Below, piece by piece: positions 52,967 through 61,558 of a DNA stretch of 64,000 nt (within the stretch, counting starts at the first letter, position 1; each line of letters begins with the position of its first letter). Below the pieces are notes generated by a model. That model was given only the letters and a program-made list of their open reading frames with translations. It was not told the DNA's origin and ran no database searches. The DNA is from Desulfospira joergensenii DSM 10085. GTDB lineage: Bacteria > Desulfobacterota > Desulfobacteria > Desulfobacterales > Desulfobacteraceae. The position numbers and the translations under genes were made by a program. The stretch spans positions 1,860,001 through 1,924,000 of the forward strand of contig NZ_ATUG01000002.1 in the NCBI RefSeq assembly GCF_000420085.1, written 5' to 3'.

Positions 52967-54173
52967 GGGTCTTCCAGCCCTGTTCCAGGGCTTCAAGATA
53001 GGGGGCCGGGATCTCGGGAACTGCTGCCGGGTTGAGCTGGGCCGATCCCAGGGTGGCCGGTCCCAGGTCCACCTCTTCAAAGGCCTTTTGCTCTTCAGGA
53101 GTCAAGCGGGAAAGATCCAGGGCCGGGAAATCCCCCCAGGTCTTGGGATGGTACTTGGACAGCTGGGCATCCGCCGAGATGAGAAAATCGGCCAGCACCA
53201 TTGCTCCGGCCTTGTTGGGGGCGTTAAACGGGATGGCCGTAAAATGGGTGTTAAAGATGGAGCCGTCCTTCATCACAAAAGTTCTTATTGTGTCGGGATA
53301 GGTCCCTTCCAGGATCTTGTTCTGGGCATGGGGCGGATGGTAGCTCATGCCCATGGCCACCTCTCCCCGGGAGAAAAGGGTGTCAAGGGCGGCACTGCTC
53401 TGGGGGTAGGTCTGGCCCTTTTGCCATAAAAAGGGTTCGATTTCGTTGAGCCAGGCCCAGAGCAGGGGGGCCTTGGCTTCAAATAATTGGGCATTAAAGC
53501 CGTTCATATACTGCTCATGCCCGCCGGTGGCCGCGTAGAATACCTGGCGAATAAAGGCGGATCCGGTGAAATCCGGGGGCTGGGGATAGGTGAACCGGCC
53601 GGGGTTGGCCTTTATCCATTTTTTCAAGGCCTCCATGGTATCCGGGGGGGAGGCCAGGGAGGCGGTGTCGTATTCAAATACGAACTGGGCCTTGCCGTAA
53701 GGCACCTCATACCCGTCCACGGGATATCCGAAATCAAAGGCCGCACTTTTGGGGTCCACATTTTTGATGACATTGGGCAGGTTCCGGGCAAAGGGTCCGA
53801 ACAAAAGTCCGGCTTCCCTGGCATTCTTGAAGTTTTCCCCGTTGATCCATAAAAGGTCGATGTTTCCCTTTTCTTTACCGGCGGCCTTTTCGTTGAGCAG
53901 TTTATTGACAAAAACACCGGCATCCATGGGGACCCGGACCAGGCGGATATTGAACCGTTTTTTCATTTCCCCTGCCACATAGGTGTCCACCCAGGCGTTG
54001 ACATGGGCCCATCCCCCGAACATGTACCACCTGACTTCGGTCCCCTCTGCTTTTGTCTTGAGGGTCTCAAAGGGGGTTTGTAAGAGTTCGGCATCCCGGG
54101 CCCGAACCTGGCCGGTCAGGCCCAGGCAGACCAGGATCATCAAAACAAGTCTGATCAGATTCTTTTTTTTCAT
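52953..54173 (-). CDS. YnjB-like extracellular solute-binding protein
   Basis: This is a 406-residue periplasmic binding protein. The signal peptide ends GQVRA, and the mature start is DAELLQTPFE. It resembles E. coli YnjB and the iron/thiamine/polyamine type-2 binding fold (VRWYMFGGWAHVNAWVDTYV, GNIDLLWINGENF). ATG 54173 follows TTGGGAG. The substrate is unproven. Confidence 0.85.
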   Translation of the reverse strand: MKKKNLIRLVLMILVCLGLTGQVRARDAELLQTPFETLKTKAEGTEVRWYMFGGWAHVNAWVDTYVAGEMKKRFNIRLVRVPMDAGVFVNKLLNEKAAGKEKGNIDLLWINGENFKNAREAGLLFGPFARNLPNVIKNVDPKSAAFDFGYPVDGYEVPYGKAQFVFEYDTASLASPPDTMEALKKWIKANPGRFTYPQPPDFTGSAFIRQVFYAATGGHEQYMNGFNAQLFEAKAPLLWAWLNEIEPFLWQKGQTYPQSSAALDTLFSRGEVAMGMSYHPPHAQNKILEGTYPDTIRTFVMKDGSIFNTHFTAIPFNAPNKAGAMVLADFLISADAQLSKYHPKTWGDFPALDLSRLTPEEQKAFEEVDLGPATLGSAQLNPAAVPEIPAPYLEALEQGWKTHVLD

Positions 54174-54188
54174 CTTGTCTCCCAAAAT

Positions 54189-55136
54189 TTAGATGGTTTT
54201 CAGTGAAAGTCCTACCTTTTGGTCTAGTACAAAGTTATCGTCCTGGCAGTATACGGTGAAGATCTTGTTTTTCAGCTCCACCCGATAGGCAATGTAATGG
54301 CCGGCAAAGGTTTTTTCCGTGATTCTTCCGGGCCCCTCATCCCGGGATACAATGGCCAGGTTCTCCGGTCTGGCCAGGATTTCCCCTTTACCGCGGGGTT
54401 CTTTTATGCCGAAAACCGGAAAAAGATCCAGGGGGATAATGTTTACAGGTCCCAGGAATTCAGCCACCTGTCGGGAAACAGGGTTAAAGTAAACCTGTTT
54501 GGGGGAATCGTATTGCCGGAGCCGCCCCTCCAGCAGGACCCCGATCCTGTCCGACATGGCAAAGGCCTCGGAAAGATCGTGGGTGACGCTGATGGTGGGG
54601 ATGCCGAATTCCTTCTGGGTGCGGCGGATAAACCGGGCGGTTTCCATTTTCAGGTTCCGGTCCAGATTGGCAAAAGGCTCGTCCAGGAGAAGGACCGCCG
54701 GATTGACCACCATGGCCCGGGCAATGGCCACCCGCTGTTTCTGTCCCGCGGAAAGCTGGGCCGGGTAATGGGATCCGTGTCCGGTGAGCCGGAAATATTC
54801 CAGCATTTGATCCACCTGTTCCCGGACTGCGGTTCCGGCCATGCGCCTGGTCCTAAGGCCGAACCCGATATTGTCCCGGACCGTCATGGAGGGGAAAAGA
54901 ACATAATCCTGGAACACCATGATCACCGGATGGGTCTTGGACGGGGGATCGGAAAAAATCACCTTTCCTGCATCGGGTTTGTCAAGGCCGGCAATGATGT
55001 TGAGCAGGGTGGTCTTTCCCACCCCGGAAGGGCCGACAATGGATACCAGTTCACGGCATCCCACATCAAAGTTGATGTTCTCCAGGACGGTTCCGGCCCG
55101 GTATCGCTTGCCTATGCCACTGAGTGTAAGATCCAT
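54189..55136 (-). CDS. ABC transporter ATP-binding protein
   Basis: This is a 315-residue ATPase: Walker A GPSGVGKTTL, Q-loop VFQDYVLFPS, signature LSAGQKQRVAIARA, Walker B VLLLDEPFANLD and H-loop SVTHDLSEA. A C-terminal TOBE-like region follows from about 230. It resembles YnjD/PotA/FbpC-type subunits. It overlaps the kinase-like gene by 25 bp and precedes the binding-protein gene by 15 bp. Confidence 0.93.
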   Translation of the reverse strand: MDLTLSGIGKRYRAGTVLENINFDVGCRELVSIVGPSGVGKTTLLNIIAGLDKPDAGKVIFSDPPSKTHPVIMVFQDYVLFPSMTVRDNIGFGLRTRRMAGTAVREQVDQMLEYFRLTGHGSHYPAQLSAGQKQRVAIARAMVVNPAVLLLDEPFANLDRNLKMETARFIRRTQKEFGIPTISVTHDLSEAFAMSDRIGVLLEGRLRQYDSPKQVYFNPVSRQVAEFLGPVNIIPLDLFPVFGIKEPRGKGEILARPENLAIVSRDEGPGRITEKTFAGHYIAYRVELKNKIFTVYCQDDNFVLDQKVGLSLKTI

Positions 55137-56086
55137 GGAATATCGGAAAGATACTGCCTGATTTTGGTAAAGGTTTTTTGATTTTGCAGGGCACGGTCTG
55201 TCCGGGTATATTCATAAAAGGCCATGAAACACCAGGAAAGGGCCCTCAGCAAAATGGTTTTTTCCATGATCCGGGTTTTCTGGATCAGTTCCTCTGTATC
55301 CATTTTAAGGCCGGCTTCCCTGTGGTAGGCCTCAATAAATCTTCTTTTTTCTTCCGGCCCCAGGCAGGTATCGGTTTTCCACAGGGTGGTGGTGGGAACC
55401 AGGAAATGACCCAGGTCCTGGTATCTGTAGGAGACCACGGCCTTTTCCCAGTCCACGAGAAAGGCTCCTTTTTCTGAGATCAGAAAATTGCCCGAGTTGA
55501 CCTCGGTGTTGACGAGACAGAGGGATTCGTCCCGGAACAGGGCCCGACTCTCTTCCGCCAGGGACATGATTTCATCGTGGTAGGCCAGGATCCTGTCCCG
55601 GACTTCCCTTAAAGGGTGATCCGGAAACCGCTGGATCAGTCCCAGGGATTCCCGGGCAATGTCCGTTACCGGGTCTGCCTGGACAATGAGGTCATCGGGC
55701 ACGGGCTGGGAGTGAATCCGGGCAAAGATACCGGCGGCCCGGTCAAGATCCTCTTCATAGACCAGGGCTTTGCCGGGCAGAAATTCCATGAGTAGGCTTC
55801 CCCCTCCCAGGGGCTTTGGATCCGGAAGGCAGGCCAGGGGCTTCGGGGTGACCCCGGAGCTTTCAAGGGCCTTGAGCACCCTGTATTCATATGAGATCTG
55901 GTCCTGCCCCAGACCGAGCTGGCTGCCGTGGTTGATCCTCAGGACAAACCTTTTGGATCGGCCTTCCACAAGGTAATTGGCATTGTACTCTCCGGCGGCC
56001 AGGAACGAGACAGATCTGAACCCGGGAACCCAGCCCGTCCGGTTTAAAAATTCTTCTATCCTAGAAATTATCTCGTCTTTCATCAT
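55112..56086 (-). CDS. APH/choline-kinase-fold phosphotransferase with atypical catalytic loop
   Basis: This is a 324-residue protein with the aminoglycoside/choline/thiamine kinase fold. FLAAGEYNANYLV and RFVLRINHGS form the N-lobe, LLMEFLPGKAL the hinge, and FLVDWEKA the metal-binding DxD-like segment. The Brenner loop normally written HGDxxxxN reads NTEVNSGN here, so the catalytic Asp is replaced by Glu and the His by Asn. It is the first gene of the ABC operon, suggesting it phosphorylates the imported compound. ATG 56086 is chosen; no start has a good ribosome site. Confidence 0.8.
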   Translation of the reverse strand: MMKDEIISRIEEFLNRTGWVPGFRSVSFLAAGEYNANYLVEGRSKRFVLRINHGSQLGLGQDQISYEYRVLKALESSGVTPKPLACLPDPKPLGGGSLLMEFLPGKALVYEEDLDRAAGIFARIHSQPVPDDLIVQADPVTDIARESLGLIQRFPDHPLREVRDRILAYHDEIMSLAEESRALFRDESLCLVNTEVNSGNFLISEKGAFLVDWEKAVVSYRYQDLGHFLVPTTTLWKTDTCLGPEEKRRFIEAYHREAGLKMDTEELIQKTRIMEKTILLRALSWCFMAFYEYTRTDRALQNQKTFTKIRQYLSDIPWILHSVA

Positions 56087-56160
56087 GACGGGATCCGGTT
56101 TTCCCCATTTAAAATTCAAGGTCTGCTGCGTACCGGGAATCGTTATGACTCTCGGTTTTA

Positions 56161-56228
56161 TTCAATCCTGCCTCTATATCATATTTTCCCGGGGATCGCC
56201 CAGGTACCGGGTTCGTTCAATCCTGCCT
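56161..56228. repeat. 13-bp direct repeat TTCAATCCTGCCT
   Basis: Two exact copies occur with starts 55 bp apart, flanking a CCCGGGGATCGCCCAGGTAC stretch. They lie upstream of the kinase-ABC operon (minus strand), so they may be regulator sites. Confidence 0.4.
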
Positions 56229-56361
56229 GTCTACCGCAAATTTCTTTAGCGGATCAGCTTTTTGTCCAAGGACAATTTTTTAATACTACATGGTTTTAGC
56301 CCCAGAGTAAAATCAATGATTATTACCATGTTGAGCGGCCATATATCCAGCCATATAAAAC

Positions 56362-56391
56362 TTGACAAAGAAACATATCCTGTCCTATTGA
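56362..56391 (+). promoter_or_regulatory. Possible sigma-70 promoter of the M14 peptidase
   Basis: TTGACA and TATTGA are separated by 18 bp, about 125 bp upstream of the ATG. Confidence 0.4.
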
Positions 56392-56517
56392 ATCGGGTAA
56401 CACATATTTCCCAGTTTCGCATATTCTATTTTATCGCATCTCATTTTTGAAACGGTCGCTCCATAAAAGCATTTCCGCGGCCTGAATTATTCATATATTA
56501 ACAGAGGAGGAAAGAAG

Positions 56518-58947
56518 ATGGAGAGTAAACAGCGTTTTTTGACGATTTTAACCTTGCTCTTGCTTGTTTTTCTGTTGACGACACCCCAGGGACTGTGGGC
56601 TGGCAAGAACAAAACAGGTGGGAAATCGTCCGGGACCTCCTGGTGGAATGTGGAGCCGGAAGATGAAGTTCCTTCAAGTGCGTATGATTCAATACTTTAT
56701 TCCCAGATCGGCCCGAAGCTCAGAGAAATCCAGAAAAACAGCAATCGGGTCGCGGTTGAGGTGATCGGTCAATCGGCAGGCGGACGCAACCTGTTTCTTG
56801 TTACGGTTTCCGCACCCGGTACGTCCGGGCGCTTCGGGCACTACAAATCATTGCGAAAGATGATGATCAGGGATCCTGAAAAAGCATTGAGAAAACTGGA
56901 TCAGTACAAGGATTTCAAGGTTCCGTTTTTCGTCAACGGAAGTATCCACGGGGATGAGTATACGGGCACGGATGCATGTATCCGGCTGATCGAGAAACTC
57001 GCATATGATGACAGTGAAGAGGTCAAGGCCATTCTGGACAACATGATCATTCTCTTCAATGTCGTACAGAATCCCGACGGCCGTGTGCTGGGAACCCGTA
57101 GAAATGAATCGGGGTTTGATGTGAACCGGGATTTTATCTCCCAGACCCAGCCAGAATCCAAAGCCACGGCTGCCCTGATCGCCGAATGGAATCCCATGGT
57201 TTTCTTGGATCTTCACGGGTTTGTTTCTCCCATGCTGATTGAACCCTGCAGCCCGCCCCATAACCCCAATTACGAGTATGACCTGTATATAAAATGGGCC
57301 CTGGAACAGGCCAAGGCCATGGAGAAATCCGTATTTGACAATACAGGACATACCTCCCAGATTCCTTTCAGAGACTGGGATTTCAGTACGGCGGGATATT
57401 ATTGGGATGACTGGCCTCCGATTTATACCCCCATGTTTGCCATGTATCACGGTGCCTATGGTCACACCCTGGAAACGCCTTCAAGAGCTGAAGACGGGGT
57501 TGACGCACACTACTGGGCCGTCTGGGGGGCTTTGAACTTCTGTGTCGAAAGCAAGGATGAAATGATCCGGGATCAGATCGAAATTTTCAGGCGCGGTTTT
57601 CTGGACCTGCCCCAGGCGGTTGTTCCAGCGGATATCATTTCCCAGGCAGCTTACCCGGATTTTGAGGAACTGGATATCTTTCTCCAGGAATTTCCTGCGG
57701 CCTATGTCATCCCCGAGGCCGGTCCCATGCAGTTGAGCCCTCACCAGCCCGCCAAACTGATCCAATTTCTCCTGGACAACGGGGTTGAGGTTGAAAAAGC
57801 AGTGGCGGATTTCGTGCTGAACAGTGTCGAATATCCAAAAGGGACCTATGTCATATGGATGGACCAGGCCAAGCGGGGCCTTGCCAATACCATCCTTGAA
57901 GACGGGTTGAATGTTTCAGACCTAGGGATTGAGGACCTGGTTTTCTATTCTCCGCCAACGGCCTGGAGCCATCCTCTGCTGTGGGGCGTTTTTCGTGGAA
58001 GAATGGAAGAGAAAATGGCCATCAAGACCAGCAGGGTGACCAGAGCCGACAAGGTCAAGGGGAGTATGGAATCCGGAAGTGTCCAGGGATACGCCTATGC
58101 CCCGACCAGCATTGCTGCTTTCCGGGCAACCAATGACCTGCTCACCAGAGGGATAATGGTCAAGCGGTTAAAAACATCTTATCTGGATGCCGGGCAAGAA
58201 CTGGGTCCGGGAACCCTTATCATTCCCAATGATGCCGTGCTTGCCGATGAACTGGTCAATAAATGGGGCCTGGATCTTTTGGCTGTTGATGAGGTTCCGG
58301 AAGAGGCCGTGGCTTTATGCAAAAGGCGGATTGCCGTTTACGGAGATGAAGGCGTAAGGTATTGTCTTGAAACACTGGGATTTGAATACGAAACTGTTTC
58401 ACGATCCGACCTGAACGCCGGGGCCATAACCGGATATGACCTTTTCCTTAATAAAAGCAGGAGTTGGGGAGGGCTGAATGAAGCGGGCCAGACATCCATG
58501 GTGGAATTTTTTGAAAACGGGGGTGACTATATCGGTCTGGGTGGAACGGGCATTCATTTTGCTAATGACGCTGGCCTGACCGATTTCATTCCTGAATTCA
58601 GCTGGGACCCCGACGCCATCATTAAACTCGACTACCACATGCCGGATGGGATTGCAGCAGGATTCAATCCAGTCGACTATGCCTATGTCCTGGGCGCAGC
58701 ATGGTTTGATGAGGAGAGCCTTCCCGAAGGGTTTTCCATCACAGCATCCATCGCAGCCGGGGATTTCTTGACTTCAGGGTTCTGGCCCGGCTGGAATGCA
58801 TCCGGTGCTGCCGGGATGCCGGTCATTATCCATGGAGAAAAAGAGAGTCGGGACATTGTACTCATCGGTATTGACAGCACTTTCCGGGGACATCCGGAAA
58901 ATACATTCCGGCTTATTGGGAATGCCATCTATGACGGTATGGAATAA
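56518..58947 (+). CDS. Secreted M14-family zinc carboxypeptidase
   Basis: This is an 809-residue secreted metallopeptidase. The signal peptide is residues 1-28 (LLLLVFLLTTPQGLWAG). The M14 domain at about 55-350 has zinc ligands His144 and Glu147 (SIHGDEYTG) and His233 (FLDLHGF), plus QNPDGRV and the FDVNRDF substrate site. The C-terminal 400 residues are not a known peptidase part; they contain a possible Rossmann-like segment around YDLFLNKSRSWGGL. GGAGGAAAGA precedes the ATG. Substrate unknown. Confidence 0.87.
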   Translation: MESKQRFLTILTLLLLVFLLTTPQGLWAGKNKTGGKSSGTSWWNVEPEDEVPSSAYDSILYSQIGPKLREIQKNSNRVAVEVIGQSAGGRNLFLVTVSAPGTSGRFGHYKSLRKMMIRDPEKALRKLDQYKDFKVPFFVNGSIHGDEYTGTDACIRLIEKLAYDDSEEVKAILDNMIILFNVVQNPDGRVLGTRRNESGFDVNRDFISQTQPESKATAALIAEWNPMVFLDLHGFVSPMLIEPCSPPHNPNYEYDLYIKWALEQAKAMEKSVFDNTGHTSQIPFRDWDFSTAGYYWDDWPPIYTPMFAMYHGAYGHTLETPSRAEDGVDAHYWAVWGALNFCVESKDEMIRDQIEIFRRGFLDLPQAVVPADIISQAAYPDFEELDIFLQEFPAAYVIPEAGPMQLSPHQPAKLIQFLLDNGVEVEKAVADFVLNSVEYPKGTYVIWMDQAKRGLANTILEDGLNVSDLGIEDLVFYSPPTAWSHPLLWGVFRGRMEEKMAIKTSRVTRADKVKGSMESGSVQGYAYAPTSIAAFRATNDLLTRGIMVKRLKTSYLDAGQELGPGTLIIPNDAVLADELVNKWGLDLLAVDEVPEEAVALCKRRIAVYGDEGVRYCLETLGFEYETVSRSDLNAGAITGYDLFLNKSRSWGGLNEAGQTSMVEFFENGGDYIGLGGTGIHFANDAGLTDFIPEFSWDPDAIIKLDYHMPDGIAAGFNPVDYAYVLGAAWFDEESLPEGFSITASIAAGDFLTSGFWPGWNASGAAGMPVIIHGEKESRDIVLIGIDSTFRGHPENTFRLIGNAIYDGME

Positions 58948-58961
58948 ATTGTATTCATAAA

Positions 58962-58998
58962 TGAACCGGGCAGGATGAGGATCATCCTGCCCGGTTCA
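58962..58998. terminator. 17-bp perfect hairpin after the M14 peptidase
   Basis: TGAACCGGGCAGGATGA (58962-58978) and its exact complement (58982-58998) enclose a 3-nt loop. No T-run follows, so it is either an RNA 3'-end structure or a weak terminator. Confidence 0.65.
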
Positions 58999-59047
58999 TT
59001 ATCAGCCCGCCCCTTAAAAAAATTCCCCCCTCGGGTTATGCTCTGCA

Positions 59048-59075
59048 TTGACTTATATATCCCAGCAGGTAAAAT
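59048..59075 (+). promoter_or_regulatory. Sigma-70 promoter of the GNAT gene
   Basis: TTGACT, a 16-bp spacer and TAAAAT lie 67 bp ahead of the ATG at 59142. Confidence 0.5.
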
Positions 59076-59141
59076 GCTCCCGGCCATGCAGTCGATGTTT
59101 CGGCGAATCTGTCAAAAAAATATGGGTAAGGAATTTTTTCG

Positions 59142-59576
59142 ATGAATATTTCAGAAGTACAACCTGCCGATCTGGAGCCATTATCAAGGCTCTATCAGCA
59201 GCTGATTCCCAATGATGTCTCCCTTGAAAAGATGAAAAAGATCTTTGAACGGAACCGGGACAATAAAAATCATATTGTCCTGGCGGCAAAGGAGCAGGGA
59301 ACCCTGGTGGGGTCTCTGCTGGCAAGTATTACGGAGATGTTTTTCGGCCAATGCAGATCATTCATGGTGATTGAAGATTTTGTGGTGGATGAAAGCCGTC
59401 GTGGAAAGGGCATAGGAAAAGCCTTGATGAAAGAGGCGGAAAGAATCGCGGCCCAAAGAGATGTATCCTATATCATGCTCATCACCGATTCCATTCGGGA
59501 AGACTCGTGCCGGTTTTACCACGGGATCGGATATCAGAGTGAAGGCTATTGCGCATTTAAAAAACATCTGGGATAA
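59142..59576 (+). CDS. GNAT-family N-acetyltransferase
   Basis: This is a 144-residue GNAT protein. Motif A is EDFVVDESRRGKGIGKALMK and the C-terminal motif is CRFYHGIGYQSEG. The substrate is unknown. It differs in sequence from the GNAT at 25057 beyond the shared motif. The next gene, an ArgD-like aminotransferase, begins 119 bp later. Confidence 0.87.
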   Translation: MNISEVQPADLEPLSRLYQQLIPNDVSLEKMKKIFERNRDNKNHIVLAAKEQGTLVGSLLASITEMFFGQCRSFMVIEDFVVDESRRGKGIGKALMKEAERIAAQRDVSYIMLITDSIREDSCRFYHGIGYQSEGYCAFKKHLG

Positions 59577-59695
59577 TTTGCCGGTTACAGCCCCTGGCAA
59601 AAAGGCAAATGCAGGGAAAATAGCCAGGAGATATTTGACGCAGGTTGGATTTTATTGGATGATAAATGATCAGGCAGATGAAACGGAGCTAAAAT

Positions 59696-60871
59696 ATGAA
59701 GGACAACCCTTTTACTTCAAATGACCTCATGGAGATCACTTCACGCCCCCCCATTCTCTTTGTCCGGGGAAAAGGATCGTGGTTGGTGGATCATGAAGAC
59801 AGACGCTATCTTGATTTTGTCCAGGGCTGGGCCGTGAACTGCCTTGGCCACAGCCCGGAGTTGATCACGGATGTCCTTGCCGAACAATCGCGCAGGCTTC
59901 TTACGCCCAGTCCGGCATTCTATAACCAACCTTCCTTGGATTTGGCCCGCCTCATCGTGAAGCACAGCTGCTTTCACCGGGTGTTCTTTGCAAATTCAGG
60001 GGCAGAGGCCAATGAAGGGGCGATCAAGCTGGCCAGAAAATGGGGGGAACTCCATAAAAACGGGGCCTATGAAATCATCACCTTTGAAAATTCATTCCAC
60101 GGCCGGACCCTTGCCACCATGTCTGCATCGGGAAAGCCTCAGTTTGAAAGATTGTTCGAACCCAAGGTAAAGGGGTTTCCAAAGGCCAGGATCAACGATC
60201 TCGGGTCGGTGGAGCGATTAATAACCGATCAGACTACAGCGGTCATGCTGGAGCCCGTCCAGGGGGAGGCCGGAGTCGTTCCTGCCCGGGATTCCTTTCT
60301 GAAGGAACTTCGGGAGCTGACCCGTCAAAAAAATATATTGCTGATCGTGGATGAGATCCAGACCGGAATGGGCCGTACAGGCAAGCTCTGGGGGTATGAA
60401 CATGCCGGGATAAAACCGGATATCATGACCCTGGGGAAAATGCTCGGAGGGGGTGTTCCCCTGGCCGCCCTGGCCGCAACCCAATCAAAATCCTGTTTTG
60501 AACATGGGGATCAGGGCGGTACTTTTAACGGCAATCCCCTCATGACCGCCGTGGGCTCTGCCGTGATAAAGACTGTGGTCAGTCCCGGGTTTCTGGAAAA
60601 TGTGGATGCCCTCGGCAGGTATATGATGCAGGGACTTACGGATCTGTCCAAACGCCGCTCCCTGGGCAGGGTCCGGGGGCGGGGCCTGCTGCTGGCCCTG
60701 GACCTTGGGCAGGATATTGCCGTCAAGGTGGTTGAACGGGCATTGGATGCGGGTCTGATCCTGAACGCGCCCCGGCCAAATATGATCCGGTTTATGCCGG
60801 CATTGAACGTGACCCTGGATGAAATCGATCAGATGTTGAACCTCTTTGAGAAAGTCCTGACCGGGCAGTAA
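59696..60871 (+). CDS. argD: Acetylornithine aminotransferase-like (class III)
   Basis: This is a 391-residue class III PLP aminotransferase. Motifs are [72 protein letters not shown] (PLP Lys) and [14 protein letters not shown]. It fits the ArgD/acetylornithine group, which transfers the delta-amino group of N-acetylornithine to 2-oxoglutarate. Related diaminobutyrate or GABA transaminases cannot be fully excluded; no other arg gene is near. Confidence 0.85.
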   Translation: MKDNPFTSNDLMEITSRPPILFVRGKGSWLVDHEDRRYLDFVQGWAVNCLGHSPELITDVLAEQSRRLLTPSPAFYNQPSLDLARLIVKHSCFHRVFFANSGAEANEGAIKLARKWGELHKNGAYEIITFENSFHGRTLATMSASGKPQFERLFEPKVKGFPKARINDLGSVERLITDQTTAVMLEPVQGEAGVVPARDSFLKELRELTRQKNILLIVDEIQTGMGRTGKLWGYEHAGIKPDIMTLGKMLGGGVPLAALAATQSKSCFEHGDQGGTFNGNPLMTAVGSAVIKTVVSPGFLENVDALGRYMMQGLTDLSKRRSLGRVRGRGLLLALDLGQDIAVKVVERALDAGLILNAPRPNMIRFMPALNVTLDEIDQMLNLFEKVLTGQ

Positions 60872-60947
60872 AACAGATTTTCTTGCCCGGACGGTTTGGC
60901 GCGGATGCGCGTTTATCCTTAACCTATATTGGAGGGGACAAAGGTAA

Positions 60948-61445
60948 ATGGAGATATTTCAGCCCAATCAGACAAGCGCAAGACTGCTGGTCACCTATGC
61001 CAAAGAAAAGTATTTCAAGGTTCAGGAAAACAAAAACATTGAGAAGTATTTGATCGTTTACGACATTTTCATTAAGGCCAGAAGTTATTATATCATTAAC
61101 AAGATCTTTTTTTTCCTGGCCCTGCTGTCGGGCATTGTCGTTTTGCTGTGGCCTTCCCTGGCCATCTTTGCCAAGGATTTCGGCTGGGAAAAAGGGTTTC
61201 TCAATTCGGCAATCGTTCAGACGACCGTGACCGGAATCGCCGCACTCACCTTTGCCATTTACAGTCACTACAAAAAAAGACAGATGTACGCTGAAAATCT
61301 GATGCGGTTTACAATCTTTTCAGAAGAACCCTTAATCAATATTAAAGATTATGTCGTCCAGGAAATGGAAAGGATAGACAGTGGGTTCAGTTTTGGGAAA
61401 AGTGTACTCAAGGAAAAAAAAGATCAGAAATCGGCAAAAGGCTGA
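60948..61445 (+). CDS. Two-transmembrane protein of unknown function
   Basis: This is a 165-residue protein with an amphipathic N-terminal half, two hydrophobic helices (about 53-75, FFFLALLSGIVVLLWPSL; about 88-107, IVQTTVTGIAALTFAIY) and a basic Lys-rich end (KKDQKSAKG). The arrangement recalls 2TM SLATT/DUF4231-like effectors but no motif proves this. GGAGGGG precedes the ATG. It stands between argD-like and aldehyde dehydrogenase genes. Confidence 0.65.
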   Translation: MEIFQPNQTSARLLVTYAKEKYFKVQENKNIEKYLIVYDIFIKARSYYIINKIFFFLALLSGIVVLLWPSLAIFAKDFGWEKGFLNSAIVQTTVTGIAALTFAIYSHYKKRQMYAENLMRFTIFSEEPLINIKDYVVQEMERIDSGFSFGKSVLKEKKDQKSAKG

Positions 61446-61493
61446 TTGTCCCAGGGATATTGGAAGACAATAATCGGATGAAAATTTATTTGT

Positions 61494-61505
61494 TTGTATA
61501 TACAA
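61494..61505. promoter_or_regulatory. Palindromic operator candidate upstream of the aldehyde dehydrogenase
   Basis: TTGTATATACAA is a perfect 12-bp palindrome, 54 bp before the start codon and flanked by further TT/AA matches. The shape fits GntR (FadR-type) operators. No regulator gene is adjacent. Confidence 0.45.
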
Positions 61506-61558
61506 CAAACGACTCCGGATAAAGCCGGACAGAATTTAGGCATAAAAGGAGGTCTCTT

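Larger units (their letters stand above)
56120..56517. other. Divergent spacer before the M14 peptidase (398 bp)
   Basis: It contains the direct repeat TTCAATCCTGCCT (56161-56173 and 56216-56228) and a possible sigma-70 promoter at 56362-56391. No TPP riboswitch was recognised ahead of the transporter operon. Confidence 0.4.

Noticed and set aside
56120..56300. TPP riboswitch upstream of the YnjBCD-like operon
   Set aside because: The conserved CUGAGA and thi-box elements are not present, so a thiamine link is not supported by a leader.
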